Assembly: GCA_946494335.1 (NCBI GenBank)
Contig: CAMMBV010000023.1
Coordinates: 1-51,775, forward strand
Source: an uncultured Ruminococcus sp.
GTDB taxonomy: Bacteria; Bacillota; Clostridia; Lachnospirales; Lachnospiraceae
Direction of reading: 5' to 3'
Length of the DNA stretch: 51,775 nt
The notes under the pieces are model-generated. The model was given only the letters and a program-made list of their open reading frames with translations. It did not search any database and had not been told where the DNA came from. Position 1 is the stretch's first letter; every line of letters starts with the position of its first letter. A program made the position numbers and the translations under genes. Positions 7,419 to 18,920 of the stretch are shown in pieces.

Positions 7419-8807
7419 CTATACGGAAATATCCATAGGATACTGCTTATCAAAGCAGGCTTTGCACAAAGGGAGATCATCTGTCATACTTTTTAAATCT
7501 TCCACATTTAGATACCCCAGAGAATCGGCTCCGATCAGCTGCCGGATTTCCTCCGCTGAACGGGAGGAAGCGATCAGCTGCTGGTTGGAGGGAACATCCG
7601 TCCCAAAATAGCAGGGGTACAAAAAGGGCGGCGAGCTGATTCTGACATGAACCTTCAGAGCGCCGGCATGTTTCAGCAGACGGATCAGATTGGCAATTGT
7701 CGTTCCCCTTACAATGGAATCATCAATAAGCACAATGTTCTTATCCTTAACAGCGCTTTTCAGTACGCTCAGTTTCAAACGTACGCTGGATTCCCGCTCT
7801 TTTTGCGTGGGCTTGATAAAGGTTCTGCCCACATAGCTGTTTTTGTAGAAGGCGATTCCAAAAGGAATGCCGGATTCCTGTGCATATCCCTGGGCTGCCG
7901 TAATTCCTGAATCAGGCACCCCCACCACCAGATCGGCTTCGGCCGGATGAGCCTTTGCCAGAGCAGCTCCCGCTTTTAAACGGGCGTCATAAACGGAAAC
8001 TCCGTCCATGGTACTGTCCAGGCGCGCAAAGTATATGTATTCGAAAACACAGTGAGCATGCCTGGTCTGGCAGAGATCAAAATTAGAGGTAATGCCGCTG
8101 CGGGATATGGTTATAATTTCTCCCGGCTGTATATCGCGGATGAATTTTGCGCTGACTGCGCTTAAAGCGCAGCTTTCGGAAGCAATGATATAAGAATCCT
8201 TCCGTTTGCCGAGGCACAGGGGCTTCAAACCAAAGGGATCACGCACGCCGATCAGCTTGCGGGGGCTGGCGATCACCAGCCCATAAGCGCCTCTGATTTT
8301 GGAGGCTGTTTTCAAAATGGCCTCCTCCGCTGAGGCGGAATGAACCCGCTCCCGGGCGATATGGCAGGCGATCACCTCGGAATCTGTGGTGGTCTGAAAA
8401 ACAGCTCCGCTTTCTTCCAGTTCTTCCTTAAGTTTCCCGGTATTGACCAGGTTGCCGTTATGAGCCAGGGCCAAAGTTCCCTTGGCATAGTTTAATACCA
8501 GGGGCTGGGCGTTTGTCAGTGCGGTGCCGCCGGTGGTGGAATAACGCACATGCCCAATGCCCAGATTACCTTTCAGCTTCTGGAGTGTTTCTTCTGTGAA
8601 AACCTCACTTACCAGTCCCATACCCCGGTGCACATTCATATTGCCCCGGGGTCCTTCTGTGTCAAACACGGCGATTCCGCAGGATTCCTGCCCGCGGTGC
8701 TGCAGGGAAGAAAGGCCATAGTAAACAGAGGGGGCTGCGTCCTCGCCGTGGGGGTTAAATATCCCGAAAACACCGCAGGCTTCTTTGAGTTTGTCGTTTT
8801 CTGTCAT
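7419..8807 (-). CDS. purF: amidophosphoribosyltransferase
   Basis: A 462-aa enzyme for the first step of purine synthesis: PRPP plus glutamine gives phosphoribosylamine. The Ntn glutaminase begins at Cys11 (EACGVFGIF) after a ten-residue propeptide, as in the Bacillus type. The phosphoribosyltransferase domain carries VLIDDSIVRGTT, the PRPP loop. Cysteines in the CVFEYIYFARLDS, LYPCYFG and LCKACF regions match the 4Fe-4S ligands of B. subtilis PurF, suggesting an oxygen-labile enzyme. It lies 16 bp downstream of glnN with its own AAGGAG, so glutamine synthesis and its use are co-transcribed. No other pur gene is nearby. Confidence 0.95.
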   Translation of the reverse strand: MTENDKLKEACGVFGIFNPHGEDAAPSVYYGLSSLQHRGQESCGIAVFDTEGPRGNMNVHRGMGLVSEVFTEETLQKLKGNLGIGHVRYSTTGGTALTNAQPLVLNYAKGTLALAHNGNLVNTGKLKEELEESGAVFQTTTDSEVIACHIARERVHSASAEEAILKTASKIRGAYGLVIASPRKLIGVRDPFGLKPLCLGKRKDSYIIASESCALSAVSAKFIRDIQPGEIITISRSGITSNFDLCQTRHAHCVFEYIYFARLDSTMDGVSVYDARLKAGAALAKAHPAEADLVVGVPDSGITAAQGYAQESGIPFGIAFYKNSYVGRTFIKPTQKERESSVRLKLSVLKSAVKDKNIVLIDDSIVRGTTIANLIRLLKHAGALKVHVRISSPPFLYPCYFGTDVPSNQQLIASSRSAEEIRQLIGADSLGYLNVEDLKSMTDDLPLCKACFDKQYPMDISV

Positions 8808-8823
8808 GGGCTGCTCCTTACTG

Positions 8824-10920
8824 CTAGGAGAAGAGCAGCTGGTCGTAGGTCGGATAAGGAAGCATAGAGTCCGGAATCAGTTCTTCCGCCTGGTTAGCGG
8901 TAAGACGAAGAGCTTCCATTTTTCCTAAAAGTTCGCTTCGGCAAAATTGAGCGGCTTCCAGCATATCTTCCATGGAGGAAGCTTTTTCCACTGCGTCCTT
9001 AAGCTGAGCCGTTCCCTCTGTCAGAGCGGAATAGGCGCCGGCAAGGGTTTTCACCAGCGTTTCCTCTGCCGAGAGATCTGCGTCGGGCAGAAAAGCTTTT
9101 GTGGACGCTGCATTTTTGGAAATTTCTCCCGCATATGCGCTGACGGAAGGCAGGAAATCCTTTGTCAGCATTTCAACCATGGTTTTCGCCTCGATAATGA
9201 TGGTTTTCACATAGTTTTCCAGAAGAATCTCGTAGCGGGAATATATTTCTTCTTTTGTCAGAATGTGATGCTTCGTGAAAAGTTCTACATTCTTGGGAGC
9301 GATAAACTGGGGAAGGCAGTCCGGTGTGGAAACCAGATTGTACAGTCCGCGTTTTTTTGCTTCCTCCACCCATTCTTCCGAATAGCCGTTGCCGTTGAAG
9401 ATAACTTTTTTATGGCTGAGAATTGCTTTTTTGAGCAGTTCGTGAACGGCTTTTTCCATATCTTCCGGTTTTGTATCTTTCAGTTCATCATAGAACTGTT
9501 CCAGAGCCTCTGCCACTGCGGTGTTCAGTACCAGGTTGGGATTTGCCACAGATGCGGAAGAACCCATCATACGGAACTCGAACTTATTTCCGGTAAATGC
9601 AAAGGGAGAAGTACGGTTCCGGTCCGTATTGTCTTTGACGAAATGGGGCAGTACGTGTGCTCCGGTATCCAACTGAACATTTTCATGTTTTCCGAAATAT
9701 TCATCTTTTTCAATGGATTCCAGAACGGCAGTAAGTTCATCGCCCAGGAAGATGGATACAATGGCGGGCGGCGCCTCATTTCCGCCGAGACGGTGGTCGT
9801 TTCCGGCTCCGGCAGCCGCGATTCTCATCAGATCGGCATATTCATCAACGGCTTTGATGACGGCCATTAAAAATACCAGAAACTGGATGTTCTGGGCCGG
9901 TGTGCTGCCCGGGTTGAGCAGGTTGACTCCGTCGTTGGTGATTAATGACCAGTTGTTATGTTTGCCGCTTCCGTTGATGCCCTCAAAGGGTTTTTCATGA
10001 AGCAGGCAGACCATATTGTGCTTATCCGCCACTTTTTTCATGATTTCCATGGTCAGCTGGTTGTGGTCTACCGCCACGTTGGCCGTGTCAAATACCGGCG
10101 CCAGTTCGTGCTGAGCGGGAGCCACTTCATTATGTTTTGTTTTGGCGGGAATGCCCACCTTCCAGAGCTCCTCATCCAGGTCATGCATATAGGCGGAAAC
10201 CTTTGGCTTTAATACGCCGAAATAGTGGTCTTCCATCTCCTGACCTTTGGGAGCGGAAGCGCCGAATAAAGTTCTTCCGCAGAAGATCAGGTCTTTTCTT
10301 TGTTTGTAAAGATCCTTATCAACAAGGAAGTATTCCTGTTCCGGTCCAATTGTGGTATTTACACGGGACACGGTATCGTTTCCCAGAAGTTTCAGAACTT
10401 TTACAGCCTGGGTGCTTAAGGCTTCCATGGAACGCAGCAGGGGCGTTTTTTTGTCCAGCGCTTCGCCGCTGTAAGAGCAGAAAGCCGTAGGGATATATAA
10501 TGTTTTGTCTTTGATAAAAGCCGGGGATGTGGGGTCCCATGCCGTGTATCCTCTGGCTTCAAAGGTGGCCCGAAGTCCTCCGGAAGGAAAGCTGGAAGCA
10601 TCCGGCTCTCCTTTTACCAGCTCTTTTCCGGAAAAGTCCATAATCACTTCGCCTTCTCCGGAGGGAGAGATAAAGCTGTCATGTTTCTCTGCCGTAAAGC
10701 CGGTCATAGGCTGGAACCAGTGGGTGTAGTGGGTGGCGCCATTTTCCACCGCCCATTCTTTCATGGCGACCGCTACGGAATTGGCCACGTCCAGTTCCAG
10801 GTGGGTGCCGTTTTCGATGGTTTTACGCAGAGCTTTGTACATATCTTTGGGAAGCTTGCTGCGCATCACCTTGTCGCTGAAAATCAGACTTCCGAATAAT
10901 GCAGGGATATCTTTACACAT
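8824..10920 (-). CDS. glnN: glutamine synthetase type III
   Basis: A 698-aa protein of the GSIII family, the large form found in Bacteroidetes, cyanobacteria and many Clostridia. It makes glutamine from glutamate, ammonia and ATP. Family signatures seen include [27 protein letters not shown] and [14 protein letters not shown] at 10920 is chosen because GGAAAGGAG sits just upstream. An in-frame upstream start at 10968 would translate the terminator arm of the leader and is unlikely. It is the first gene of a glnN-purF operon divergent from pyrG, and a second, unrelated synthetase (glnA) lies 8 kb away. Confidence 0.95.
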   Translation of the reverse strand: MCKDIPALFGSLIFSDKVMRSKLPKDMYKALRKTIENGTHLELDVANSVAVAMKEWAVENGATHYTHWFQPMTGFTAEKHDSFISPSGEGEVIMDFSGKELVKGEPDASSFPSGGLRATFEARGYTAWDPTSPAFIKDKTLYIPTAFCSYSGEALDKKTPLLRSMEALSTQAVKVLKLLGNDTVSRVNTTIGPEQEYFLVDKDLYKQRKDLIFCGRTLFGASAPKGQEMEDHYFGVLKPKVSAYMHDLDEELWKVGIPAKTKHNEVAPAQHELAPVFDTANVAVDHNQLTMEIMKKVADKHNMVCLLHEKPFEGINGSGKHNNWSLITNDGVNLLNPGSTPAQNIQFLVFLMAVIKAVDEYADLMRIAAAGAGNDHRLGGNEAPPAIVSIFLGDELTAVLESIEKDEYFGKHENVQLDTGAHVLPHFVKDNTDRNRTSPFAFTGNKFEFRMMGSSASVANPNLVLNTAVAEALEQFYDELKDTKPEDMEKAVHELLKKAILSHKKVIFNGNGYSEEWVEEAKKRGLYNLVSTPDCLPQFIAPKNVELFTKHHILTKEEIYSRYEILLENYVKTIIIEAKTMVEMLTKDFLPSVSAYAGEISKNAASTKAFLPDADLSAEETLVKTLAGAYSALTEGTAQLKDAVEKASSMEDMLEAAQFCRSELLGKMEALRLTANQAEELIPDSMLPYPTYDQLLFS

Positions 10921-10947
10921 AATTTTTTCTCCTTTCCTCTTGAAAAC

Positions 10948-10983
10948 AAAAAAAGGCACTTCGGACATACGTCCAAAGCACCT
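10948..10983 (-). terminator. attenuator-type terminator in the glnN leader
   Basis: On the minus strand AGGTGCTTTGGAC pairs along its whole length (some G-T) with GTCCGAAGTGCCT, closing a GTAT loop and followed by seven T. It stands between the glnN promoter and its ribosome site, so transcription must read through it. A competing hairpin with hexaloop AAAGGT (10980-10985, A at 1 and G at 4), stem AGC/GCT extended past a T-T mismatch, uses the same 5' arm. Confidence 0.75.
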
Positions 10984-10997
10984 TTGCTATGCTTTGT

Positions 10998-11025
10998 AGT
11001 ATACTCAGATTTTTTCAATTGTCAA
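10998..11025 (-). promoter_or_regulatory. glnN-purF promoter
   Basis: On the minus strand TTGACA (11020-11025) is followed after 16 bp by TATACT (10998-11003). Predicted start near 10991, just before the attenuator. Confidence 0.8.
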
Positions 11026-11064
11026 TCCCTGAAAAGAGAAAAATAAAAAAAATAAAAAAACGGG

Positions 11065-11093
11065 TTGACAAGAAAAGAGGAAAAGTACATAAT
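11065..11093 (+). promoter_or_regulatory. pyrG-gltBD promoter
   Basis: TTGACA (11065-11070), a 17-bp spacer and CATAAT (11088-11093). The predicted start is near 11100, giving a leader of about 98 bases before the pyrG ATG. Confidence 0.8.
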
Positions 11094-11106
11094 TGTTTCA
11101 TTAAAG

Positions 11107-11122
11107 CTGACAAGGGCGTCAG
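11107..11122 (+). promoter_or_regulatory. ANTAR-type hexaloop hairpin in the pyrG leader
   Basis: CTGAC and GTCAG close the loop AAGGGC (A at position 1, G at position 4). Its 3' part overlaps the 5' arm of the following terminator, so the two structures exclude each other. The same GACAAGGGCGTC core occurs in the glnA leader. Confidence 0.6.
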
Positions 11123-11154
11123 GAACTTATCACAGGGTTTCTGACGCCTTTTTT
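11115..11154 (+). terminator. attenuator-type terminator in the pyrG leader
   Basis: GGCGTCAGGAAC (11115-11126) pairs with GTTTCTGACGCC (11137-11148), with one G-T, and is followed by six T. It lies between promoter and pyrG. Confidence 0.85.
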
Positions 11155-11197
11155 CTTATGTCGGGGTTTAGGGCATAGGAAAATGGAGGATAGGAAA

Positions 11198-12826
11198 ATG
11201 GCAGTGAAATATGTATTTGTCACCGGCGGTGTGGTTTCCGGACTGGGAAAGGGAATTACGGCCGCATCGCTGGGAAGGCTTTTAAAAGCGAGAGGATATC
11301 AGGTGACCATGCAGAAACTGGATCCCTATATAAATGTAGATCCGGGAACCATGAATCCCATTCAGCATGGCGAAGTATTTGTGACGGACGACGGAACGGA
11401 AACAGATCTGGATCTGGGGCATTATGAGCGGTTTATCGATGAATGCCTTAATAAAAATTCTAATGTGACCACCGGTAAAATATACTGGAGTGTTCTGCAA
11501 AAAGAACGGCGGGGAGACTACGGAGGCGGAACCGTGCAGGTAATCCCTCATATTACTAATGAAATCAAAAGCCGTTTTTATCGCGGCGAGTCGGAGGATG
11601 ACAACCGGATAGCCATCATAGAGGTGGGCGGTACGGCGGGCGATATCGAAAGTCAGCCTTTTCTGGAGGCGATCCGTCAGTTTCAGCATGAGGTTGGTCA
11701 TGAAAATGCCATTTTGATTCATGTGACGCTGATTCCCTACCTGAAAGCGTCGGGCGAGCTGAAAACGAAGCCCACCCAGCAGAGCGTGAAGGAGCTTCAG
11801 TCCATGGGATTGTGGCCGGATGTACTGGTATGCCGCAGCGAATATCCGCTGTCCCAGGAACTGAAAGAGAAAATTGCATTGTTCTGCAACGTTTCCCCGG
11901 AGCATGTGCTGCAGAATCTGGATGTGGAGTATCTGTATGAAGCGCCCCTTGCCATGGAAAAGGAGCGGCTGGCAGCAGTCGTATGTGAATCTTTGCATCT
12001 TGCCTGTCCCAGGCCGGATCTGGATGAGTGGAAGGCCATGGTCTGGAACCTGCGAAATCCGAAGATGGAAGTTCAGATTGCCATAGTAGGAAAATATATC
12101 CAGCTTCACGATGCATATTTAAGCGTGGTGGAAGCGTTAAAGCACGGAGGCATTGCAGCGCGGGCCAGCGTGAAAATCCGCTGGGTGGATTCGGAAAAAC
12201 TGACGGAGAAAAATGTTCAGGAACTGCTGAAAAATATAGATGGAATTTTAATTCCCGGAGGCTTTGGAACCAGAGGAACCATGGGAAAAATTACAGCGGT
12301 TCGATATGCAAGAGAACATAAAATCCCGTTTCTTGGCATATGTCTGGGTATGCAGATGGCGATCGTGGAATATGCCCGAAACGTGCTGGGATACGAAGAC
12401 GCCAACAGCATTGAGATCGACCCGAAAACCAGCCATCCGGTGATTGCGCTGATGCCGGAACAAAACGGCGTCACGAATCTGGGAGGAACTCTCCGGCTGG
12501 GAGCATACCCCTGTGTACTGAAAAAAGACAGCCTGGCCTGGAAACTGTACCGGAAAGATCAGATCAGTGAGAGACACCGGCATCGTTACGAAGTGAATAA
12601 TGAGTACCGGGAAGAGCTTACCGGACACGGAATGACTCTGTCGGGGCTGTCTCCGGACGGCCATATCGTGGAAATGGCGGAGCTTAAGGATCATCCGTTT
12701 TTTATCGGAACCCAGGGTCATCCGGAACTGAAATCAAGACCTAACCGGGCCCATCCTCTTTTCAGAGGTTTGATTGAGGCAGCGGTACAATACAGTCAGA
12801 AAGAGGAGAAAATGTGTGATGAGTGA
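11198..12826 (+). CDS. pyrG: CTP synthase (glutamine-hydrolysing)
   Basis: A 542-aa enzyme converting UTP to CTP with glutamine as nitrogen donor. The N-terminal synthase domain begins [24 protein letters not shown] with the ATP loop. The C-terminal class I amidotransferase domain (about 295-535) has its nucleophile Cys in [14 protein letters not shown] 11198 with GGAGGA at 11185-11190 gives the usual N-terminus; ATG 11183 adds five residues. It overlaps gltB by 8 bases, linking CTP synthesis and glutamate synthase in one transcript. Confidence 0.96.
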   Translation: MAVKYVFVTGGVVSGLGKGITAASLGRLLKARGYQVTMQKLDPYINVDPGTMNPIQHGEVFVTDDGTETDLDLGHYERFIDECLNKNSNVTTGKIYWSVLQKERRGDYGGGTVQVIPHITNEIKSRFYRGESEDDNRIAIIEVGGTAGDIESQPFLEAIRQFQHEVGHENAILIHVTLIPYLKASGELKTKPTQQSVKELQSMGLWPDVLVCRSEYPLSQELKEKIALFCNVSPEHVLQNLDVEYLYEAPLAMEKERLAAVVCESLHLACPRPDLDEWKAMVWNLRNPKMEVQIAIVGKYIQLHDAYLSVVEALKHGGIAARASVKIRWVDSEKLTEKNVQELLKNIDGILIPGGFGTRGTMGKITAVRYAREHKIPFLGICLGMQMAIVEYARNVLGYEDANSIEIDPKTSHPVIALMPEQNGVTNLGGTLRLGAYPCVLKKDSLAWKLYRKDQISERHRHRYEVNNEYREELTGHGMTLSGLSPDGHIVEMAELKDHPFFIGTQGHPELKSRPNRAHPLFRGLIEAAVQYSQKEEKMCDE

Positions 12827-15800
12827 AAGTGTAAGGAAAGAATATCAGGGATTATACCGGCAGGAATTTGAACACGACAACTGCGGAATCGGAGCGGTTG
12901 TGAACAGCAAGGGCATAAAGAGTCATGAGACAGTGGAAAATGCGCTGAAAATCGTAGAAAATCTGGAACACCGGGCAGGAAAAGATGCGGAAGGAAAAAC
13001 AGGAGACGGCGTCGGTATTCTGCTGCAGATTTCTCACCGTTTTTTCCGGAAAGTCTGTGAAAAAAATGGAATCCCCGTCAAAGAAGAGGGTGAATACGGT
13101 GTGGCTCAGCTGTTCTTCCCCCAGGATGAGCTGAAACGGAATCAGGCAAAGAAAATGTTTGAAATTATCGTGGAAAAAGAGGGCATGAAATTTCTGGGAT
13201 TCCGCGAGGTGCCTGTCCATGCCCGGGTACTGGGGCATAAGGCAAGAGAATGTATGCCCTACATTGCCCAGGCTTTTATTGAAAAACCAAAGCAGGTTCA
13301 AAAAGGACTGGAATTTGACCGGAAACTGTACATTGCCAGGAGGATATTTGAACAGAGCAATGACAATACGTACGTGGTGTCCATGTCCAGCAGAACCATC
13401 GTCTATAAAGGAATGTTTCTGGTAAATCAGCTGAGGATCTTTTTTGATGATCTGCAGGATGCAGACTATGAATCAGCCATTGCCATGGTACATTCCAGAT
13501 TCAGCACCAACACGAACCCCAGCTGGGAAAGAGCCCATCCAAACCGTTTCATCGTACATAACGGGGAGATCAATACCATCCGGGGAAATGCGGATAAGAT
13601 GCTGGCCAGGGAAGAAACCATGGAATCCGAACATCTGAAAGGGGAAATGTATAAGATTCTTCCTGTGGTAGATACCAGGGGATCCGACTCCGCCATGCTG
13701 GATAATACACTGGAATTTCTGGTGATGAGCGGTATGGAGCTGCCGCTGGCGGTGATGATCACCATACCGGAGCCCTGGAGCAACAATAAGACCCTTTCCC
13801 AGGATGAGAGGGACTTTTACCAGTATTACGCCACCATGATGGAGCCCTGGGATGGTCCTGCATCCATCGTATTTTCTGATGGAGAGCTGGCAGGAGCGGT
13901 TCTGGACCGGAACGGTCTGCGCCCTTCCAGGTATTATGTGATGAAAAACGGAGATGTGATTCTGGCTTCAGAGGTGGGCGTGCTGGAGGTACCGGAGGAG
14001 GATATCGTCTTAAAAGAACGGCTTCATCCCGGCAAGATGCTTCTTATTGATACCTGCCAGGGAAAAATCATTCAGGATGAAGAGATTAAAGAGAAGTATA
14101 TTACACGGCAGCCCTACGGCGAATGGCTGGACAGCAATCTGGTGGAACTGCACGATCTGAAAATTCCCAACATGCGTGTGGAAGAGTATGAGGGCATGAA
14201 GTTAAGACAGCTGCAGAAAGCTTTCGGCTACACATACGAAGAGTATAAAAATTCGGTGCGGAATATGGCGTTAAACGGCAGCGAAGGGATTGCGGCCATG
14301 GGCGTGGATACGCCGCTGGCTGTGCTTTCGCAAAAGCCCCATCCCCTTTTCGATTATTTTAAACAGCTGTTTGCGCAGGTTACCAATCCTCCCATTGATG
14401 CGATCCGGGAGGAGATCGTGACCAGTACTACGGTATATGTCGGAAAAAACGGCAATCTGCTGGAAGAAAAGGCAGAAAACTGTCAGGTGCTGAAAATCAA
14501 CAATCCTATTTTGAGCAACACTGACATGATGAAGATAAAGCACATGAAAAAAGCGGGCTTCCGGACTGCGGTGGTACCCATCACTTATTATAAAAGCACC
14601 AGGCTGGAGCGTGCCATAGACCGGCTGTTTGTGGAAGTGGATAAGGCGTTTAAGGACGGCGCCAATATCCTGGTACTTTCCGACAGGGGCGTGGATGAAA
14701 ATCACGTTCCCATGCCGTCTCTTCTGGCGGTTTCGGCGGTTCACCAACACCTGGTCAATACCAAGAAACAGACCTCCATGGCGTTGATTCTGGAATCGGG
14801 AGAGCCCAGAGAGGTACATCATTTTGCCACGCTTTTAGGATACGGCGCATGTGCGGTGAACCCTTATCTGGCACTGGATTCCATCCGGGAACTGGTCGAT
14901 GAGGGAATGCTTGAAAAAGATTACTATGCGGCTGTGGAGGATTACAATCAGGCTGTCCTTCACGGGATAGTAAAAATTGCCTCCAAGATGGGAATTTCCA
15001 CCATCCAGTCTTATCAGGGAGCGAAGATCTTTGAAGCCATCGGAATTTCCCGGGAAGTGATTGATCAGTATTTCCACGGCACCACCAGCCGGGTGGGCGG
15101 TATTACACTGGAGGATATTGCAAAGGGAGCCGATGAACGTCATTCCTGCGCTTTTGACCCGCTGGGACTGGAAACAGATCTGACGCTGGACAGTCTGGGC
15201 AAGCATAAAAGAAGAAGCGGAGGCGAAGAACACAGGTACGATCCGGGTACAATCCATCTTCTGCAGCAGTCCGCCTGGACGGGAAGCTACGAATTGTTCA
15301 AAGAGTATACAAAGAAAGTGGACCAGGAGCAGAGCGGTTATCTGCGAAGTCTGATGGACTTTAAATATCCGGAAAAAGGAATATCTCTGGAAGAGGTAGA
15401 AAGTGTGGACGAAATAGTAAAACGGTTTAAGACGGGCGCTATGTCCTACGGTTCCATCTCCCAGGAGGCCCATGAAACGCTGGCCATCGCCATGAATCAT
15501 CTGCACGGAAAATCCAATACAGGTGAGGGCGGAGAAAGCGATGAGCGTCTGGATTCCGCCGGCAGCAGTCTTGACCGGTGTTCTGCCATCAAACAGGTGG
15601 CATCCGCCCGTTTCGGCGTCACCAGCCGCTATCTGGTAAGTGCAAAGGAGATACAGATTAAGATGGCCCAGGGCGCCAAGCCCGGTGAAGGCGGCCATCT
15701 GCCGGCCAGAAAGGTATATCCCTGGATTGCCAGGACACGTCATTCTACGCCGGGCGTCAGCCTGATATCGCCGCCGCCTCACCACGATATTTATTCCATA

Positions 15801-17378
15801 GAGGACCTGGCTCAGTTGATCTACGATCTGAAAAACGCCAATAAATACGCCAATATCTCGGTGAAGCTGGTCTCGGAAGCAGGCGTGGGAACGGTAGCGG
15901 CCGGCGTAGCCAAGGCAGGAGCCCAGGTCATTCTGATTTCCGGATATGACGGCGGTACCGGAGCGGCTCCCGAAAGCTCCATTCACAATGCGGGGCTGCC
16001 TTGGGAACTGGGTCTGGCGGAAACCCATCAGACACTGCTGAAAAACGGTCTGAGAAACCGCGTACGTATTGAGACGGATGGAAAACTGATGAGCGGCCGC
16101 GATGTGGCCATTGCAGCCCTGCTGGGTGCGGAAGAATTTGGATTTGCCACGGCTCCCCTTGTGACTATGGGATGTGTGATGATGAGAGTCTGCAACCTGG
16201 ATACCTGTCCGGTGGGTGTTGCCACACAGAATCCTGAACTTCGCAAAAGATTTAAAGGCAAACCGGAATATGTGGAAAATTTCATGCGGTTCATCGCCCA
16301 GGAGCTGCGGGAATACATGGCGAAGCTGGGAATGCGCACACTGGATGAGATGGTGGGAAGAAGCGATCTGTTAAAAGTGAAAGAGCATCCCGTGCTGCCC
16401 ACAGCGTCAAAGATAGATTTAAGGGAGATCCTTTCCAATCCTTTTGGCGGCCAGGAAGAGTGCGTTACCTTCCAGCCTTCCAAAGTCTATGATTTCCATC
16501 TGGAAAGAACGCTGGATGAAAAAGTGCTGCTGAAAAAGCTGAAAACTGCAGTGGAAAAGGGAAGCAAAACGTCTCTGGAGCTGAAGGTGAAAAATACGGA
16601 CCGTTCTTTTGGAACCATACTGGGAGCGGAGATTACCAGATGCCACAAAGAGGGACTTCCGGAAGATACCATCACGGTTCACTGCACGGGAGCCGGAGGC
16701 CAGAGCTTTGGAGCGTTTATACCGAAAGGACTGACACTGACTCTTTGCGGAGATACTAATGATTACTATGGAAAAGGCCTTTCGGGAGGAAAGCTGGCAG
16801 TATTTCCGCCCAGGAACAGAGGCTATAAGGCGGAAGAAAATATCATAGCAGGAAATGTGGCTCTTTACGGCGCTACCAGCGGAAAGGCATTTATTAACGG
16901 CGTGGCTGGCGAACGCTTTGCAGTGCGCAACTCAGGCGCGTTTGCCGTTGTGGAAGGTGTAGGAGAGCATGGCTGTGAATATATGACAGGCGGAAGAGTG
17001 GTAGTTCTTGGAAAAACAGGCAAGAACTTTGCAGCCGGCATGAGCGGCGGCATCGCCTACGTGCTGGACGAAGACAGCCGTCTGTACCGCAACCTGAATA
17101 AGGATATGGTTTCCATTGAAAAAGTGGAGAGTAAGTTTGACGTTCAGGAACTGAAAACGCTGATAGAGGAGCATGTGGAGGCCACAGGGTCTGAGCGGGG
17201 CAGAAAAATTCTGGATGATTTTGAATATTATCTGCCTAAATTTAAAAAGATCATTCCGTATGACTATAAGAAAATGACGGATCTTTCCGCTAAGCTGGAG
17301 AAACAGGGAATGAGTACGCAGCAGGCGCAGATGGAAGCCTTTTATGAAAGCTTTCAGGACAAAGAGACGGAGGAGTAA
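12819..17378 (+). CDS. gltB: glutamate synthase large subunit
   Basis: A 1519-aa protein that transfers the glutamine amide to 2-oxoglutarate. The class II amidotransferase domain begins at Cys22 (NCGIGAVVN) after a propeptide. Central and FMN/2-oxoglutarate domains follow, with [13 protein letters not shown] and the cysteines of [19 protein letters not shown] for the 3Fe-4S cluster. The C-terminal GXGXG beta-helix is visible as repeated glycines around 1310-1420. Length matches full-size bacterial GltB. ATG 12819 follows AGAGGAGA and overlaps the end of pyrG. The stop is 5 bp before gltD. Confidence 0.97.
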   Translation: MSESVRKEYQGLYRQEFEHDNCGIGAVVNSKGIKSHETVENALKIVENLEHRAGKDAEGKTGDGVGILLQISHRFFRKVCEKNGIPVKEEGEYGVAQLFFPQDELKRNQAKKMFEIIVEKEGMKFLGFREVPVHARVLGHKARECMPYIAQAFIEKPKQVQKGLEFDRKLYIARRIFEQSNDNTYVVSMSSRTIVYKGMFLVNQLRIFFDDLQDADYESAIAMVHSRFSTNTNPSWERAHPNRFIVHNGEINTIRGNADKMLAREETMESEHLKGEMYKILPVVDTRGSDSAMLDNTLEFLVMSGMELPLAVMITIPEPWSNNKTLSQDERDFYQYYATMMEPWDGPASIVFSDGELAGAVLDRNGLRPSRYYVMKNGDVILASEVGVLEVPEEDIVLKERLHPGKMLLIDTCQGKIIQDEEIKEKYITRQPYGEWLDSNLVELHDLKIPNMRVEEYEGMKLRQLQKAFGYTYEEYKNSVRNMALNGSEGIAAMGVDTPLAVLSQKPHPLFDYFKQLFAQVTNPPIDAIREEIVTSTTVYVGKNGNLLEEKAENCQVLKINNPILSNTDMMKIKHMKKAGFRTAVVPITYYKSTRLERAIDRLFVEVDKAFKDGANILVLSDRGVDENHVPMPSLLAVSAVHQHLVNTKKQTSMALILESGEPREVHHFATLLGYGACAVNPYLALDSIRELVDEGMLEKDYYAAVEDYNQAVLHGIVKIASKMGISTIQSYQGAKIFEAIGISREVIDQYFHGTTSRVGGITLEDIAKGADERHSCAFDPLGLETDLTLDSLGKHKRRSGGEEHRYDPGTIHLLQQSAWTGSYELFKEYTKKVDQEQSGYLRSLMDFKYPEKGISLEEVESVDEIVKRFKTGAMSYGSISQEAHETLAIAMNHLHGKSNTGEGGESDERLDSAGSSLDRCSAIKQVASARFGVTSRYLVSAKEIQIKMAQGAKPGEGGHLPARKVYPWIARTRHSTPGVSLISPPPHHDIYSIEDLAQLIYDLKNANKYANISVKLVSEAGVGTVAAGVAKAGAQVILISGYDGGTGAAPESSIHNAGLPWELGLAETHQTLLKNGLRNRVRIETDGKLMSGRDVAIAALLGAEEFGFATAPLVTMGCVMMRVCNLDTCPVGVATQNPELRKRFKGKPEYVENFMRFIAQELREYMAKLGMRTLDEMVGRSDLLKVKEHPVLPTASKIDLREILSNPFGGQEECVTFQPSKVYDFHLERTLDEKVLLKKLKTAVEKGSKTSLELKVKNTDRSFGTILGAEITRCHKEGLPEDTITVHCTGAGGQSFGAFIPKGLTLTLCGDTNDYYGKGLSGGKLAVFPPRNRGYKAEENIIAGNVALYGATSGKAFINGVAGERFAVRNSGAFAVVEGVGEHGCEYMTGGRVVVLGKTGKNFAAGMSGGIAYVLDEDSRLYRNLNKDMVSIEKVESKFDVQELKTLIEEHVEATGSERGRKILDDFEYYLPKFKKIIPYDYKKMTDLSAKLEKQGMSTQQAQMEAFYESFQDKETEE

Positions 17379-17383
17379 GGAAG

Positions 17384-18868
17384 ATGGGAAAAGCAACAGG
17401 ATTCTTAGATTATGACAGAAAAAATGCAAAGGTGGAAAAACCGCTGGAGAGGATTCGCCATTTCCGTGAATTTCGGACGCCTCTTCCGCTGGAGGAACAA
17501 CAAAAGCAGGGGGGCCGCTGTATGGAATGCGGCGTTCCCTTCTGTCAAAACGGCGAGATGATGGCCGGCATGGTTTCCGGATGTCCCCTTCACAATCTGG
17601 TGCCGGAAACCAACGATCTGGTCTATATGGGGAACTGGAAACAGGCTTATGAGCGCCTGGCCAAAACTCATTGTTTCCCCGAATTTACCAGCCGTGTGTG
17701 CCCGGCTCTGTGTGAGGCCGCCTGCACCTGCAATCTTCATGAAGAGCCGGTATCTACCAAGGAAAATGAAAGAGCCATCATTGAATATGCCTTTGAGAAG
17801 GGATGGGTAAAGCCCTGTCCGCCAAAGGTACGTACGGGAAAAACAGTGGCTGTGGTGGGCAGCGGCCCCTCCGGGCTGGCGGCAGCCATGCAGCTGAACC
17901 GGCGCGGGCACAGTGTGACTGTATTTGAAAGGAAAGACAGAATCGGCGGCCTTCTGCGCTATGGAATTCCCAATATGAAGCTGGATAAGTCGGTGCTGGA
18001 TCGCAGGATTAAACTGATGCAGGAAGAAGGCGTGGAGTTTAAAACCGGCGTGGACGTGGGAAAGGATATTACAGGGGAAGAACTGAAAAAACAGTTTGAC
18101 CGGGTTATCCTGGCCTGCGGAGCTTCCAATCCAAGAGATATCAATGTGCCGGGCAGGGACAGCGGAAATATTTTCTTCGCTGTAGATTTCCTTTCGGCAG
18201 TTACCAAAAGTCTGCTGGATTCCGATCTGAAAGACGGAACGTATCCGTCGGCGAAAGGAAAGCATGTACTGGTGATCGGCGGCGGTGACACGGGCAATGA
18301 CTGTGTGGGAACCAGCATCCGACTGGGCGCCAGATCTGTAACCCAGCTGGAAATGATGCCATGTCCGCCCCAAATGAGAACGGCTTCCAATCCGTGGCCC
18401 CAGTGGCCCAAAATTTTGAAGACTGATTACGGTCAGGAGGAGGCCATCGCTGTGTACGGCCAGGATCCCAGAGTATATCAGACTACGGTTACGGAGTTTC
18501 AGAAAGATAAAAACGGTAATGTAAAAAAAGCGGTTATCGTAAAACTGGAACCGAAAAAAGATGAAAAGACCGGAAGGATGAATATGGTTCCTGTGGAGGG
18601 AAGCCAGCAGGTGATCGATGCGCAGCTGGTATTGATTGCAGCCGGTTTTCTGGGAAGTCAGAGTTATGTGACGGATACCTTCCAGACGGCTGTGAATGCC
18701 AGAACCAACGTACAGACGAAAGACGGAGAATATGAAACCAGCGTGCCGGGCGTTTTTACCGCCGGAGATATGCACAGAGGACAGTCCCTGGTGGTATGGG
18801 CCATACAGGAAGGACGCCAGGCTGCAAAGGCGGTAGACCGGTCACTGATGGGATATACGAATCTTTAA
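17384..18868 (+). CDS. gltD: glutamate synthase small subunit
   Basis: A 494-aa flavoprotein that feeds NADPH electrons to GltB. N-terminal cysteine clusters for 4Fe-4S centres are seen in CMECGVPFCQ, SGCPLHNLVP and CPALCEAACTC. The FAD loop is VVGSGPSGLAAAMQL near residue 158 and the NADPH loop is VLVIGGGDTGNDC near 303. It lies 5 bp after gltB and ends the pyrG-gltBD operon. The glnA promoter begins within 20 bp of its stop, and I see no clear terminator between them, so some read-through into glnA is possible. Confidence 0.96.
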   Translation: MGKATGFLDYDRKNAKVEKPLERIRHFREFRTPLPLEEQQKQGGRCMECGVPFCQNGEMMAGMVSGCPLHNLVPETNDLVYMGNWKQAYERLAKTHCFPEFTSRVCPALCEAACTCNLHEEPVSTKENERAIIEYAFEKGWVKPCPPKVRTGKTVAVVGSGPSGLAAAMQLNRRGHSVTVFERKDRIGGLLRYGIPNMKLDKSVLDRRIKLMQEEGVEFKTGVDVGKDITGEELKKQFDRVILACGASNPRDINVPGRDSGNIFFAVDFLSAVTKSLLDSDLKDGTYPSAKGKHVLVIGGGDTGNDCVGTSIRLGARSVTQLEMMPCPPQMRTASNPWPQWPKILKTDYGQEEAIAVYGQDPRVYQTTVTEFQKDKNGNVKKAVIVKLEPKKDEKTGRMNMVPVEGSQQVIDAQLVLIAAGFLGSQSYVTDTFQTAVNARTNVQTKDGEYETSVPGVFTAGDMHRGQSLVVWAIQEGRQAAKAVDRSLMGYTNL

Positions 18869-18881
18869 TAGTAAGATTTCC

Positions 18882-18910
18882 TTGACATCTGTCCGGACCA
18901 TTGTTATAAT
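18882..18910 (+). promoter_or_regulatory. glnA operon promoter
   Basis: TTGACA (18882-18887), a 17-bp spacer and a perfect TATAAT (18905-18910). Predicted start near 18917, leaving a leader of about 105 bases. Confidence 0.88.
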
Positions 18911-18920
18911 ACGGAACATA

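Noticed and set aside
10920-10968. Longer glnN start at 10968
   Set aside because: It would translate through the leader terminator and lacks a ribosome site; 10920 has a clear one.
14835-16028. Long antisense open frame (397 codons) inside gltB, and others in pyrG, gltD and gatA
   Set aside because: They mirror a well-conserved gene on the other strand, have no ribosome site and encode low-complexity, unrecognisable protein.
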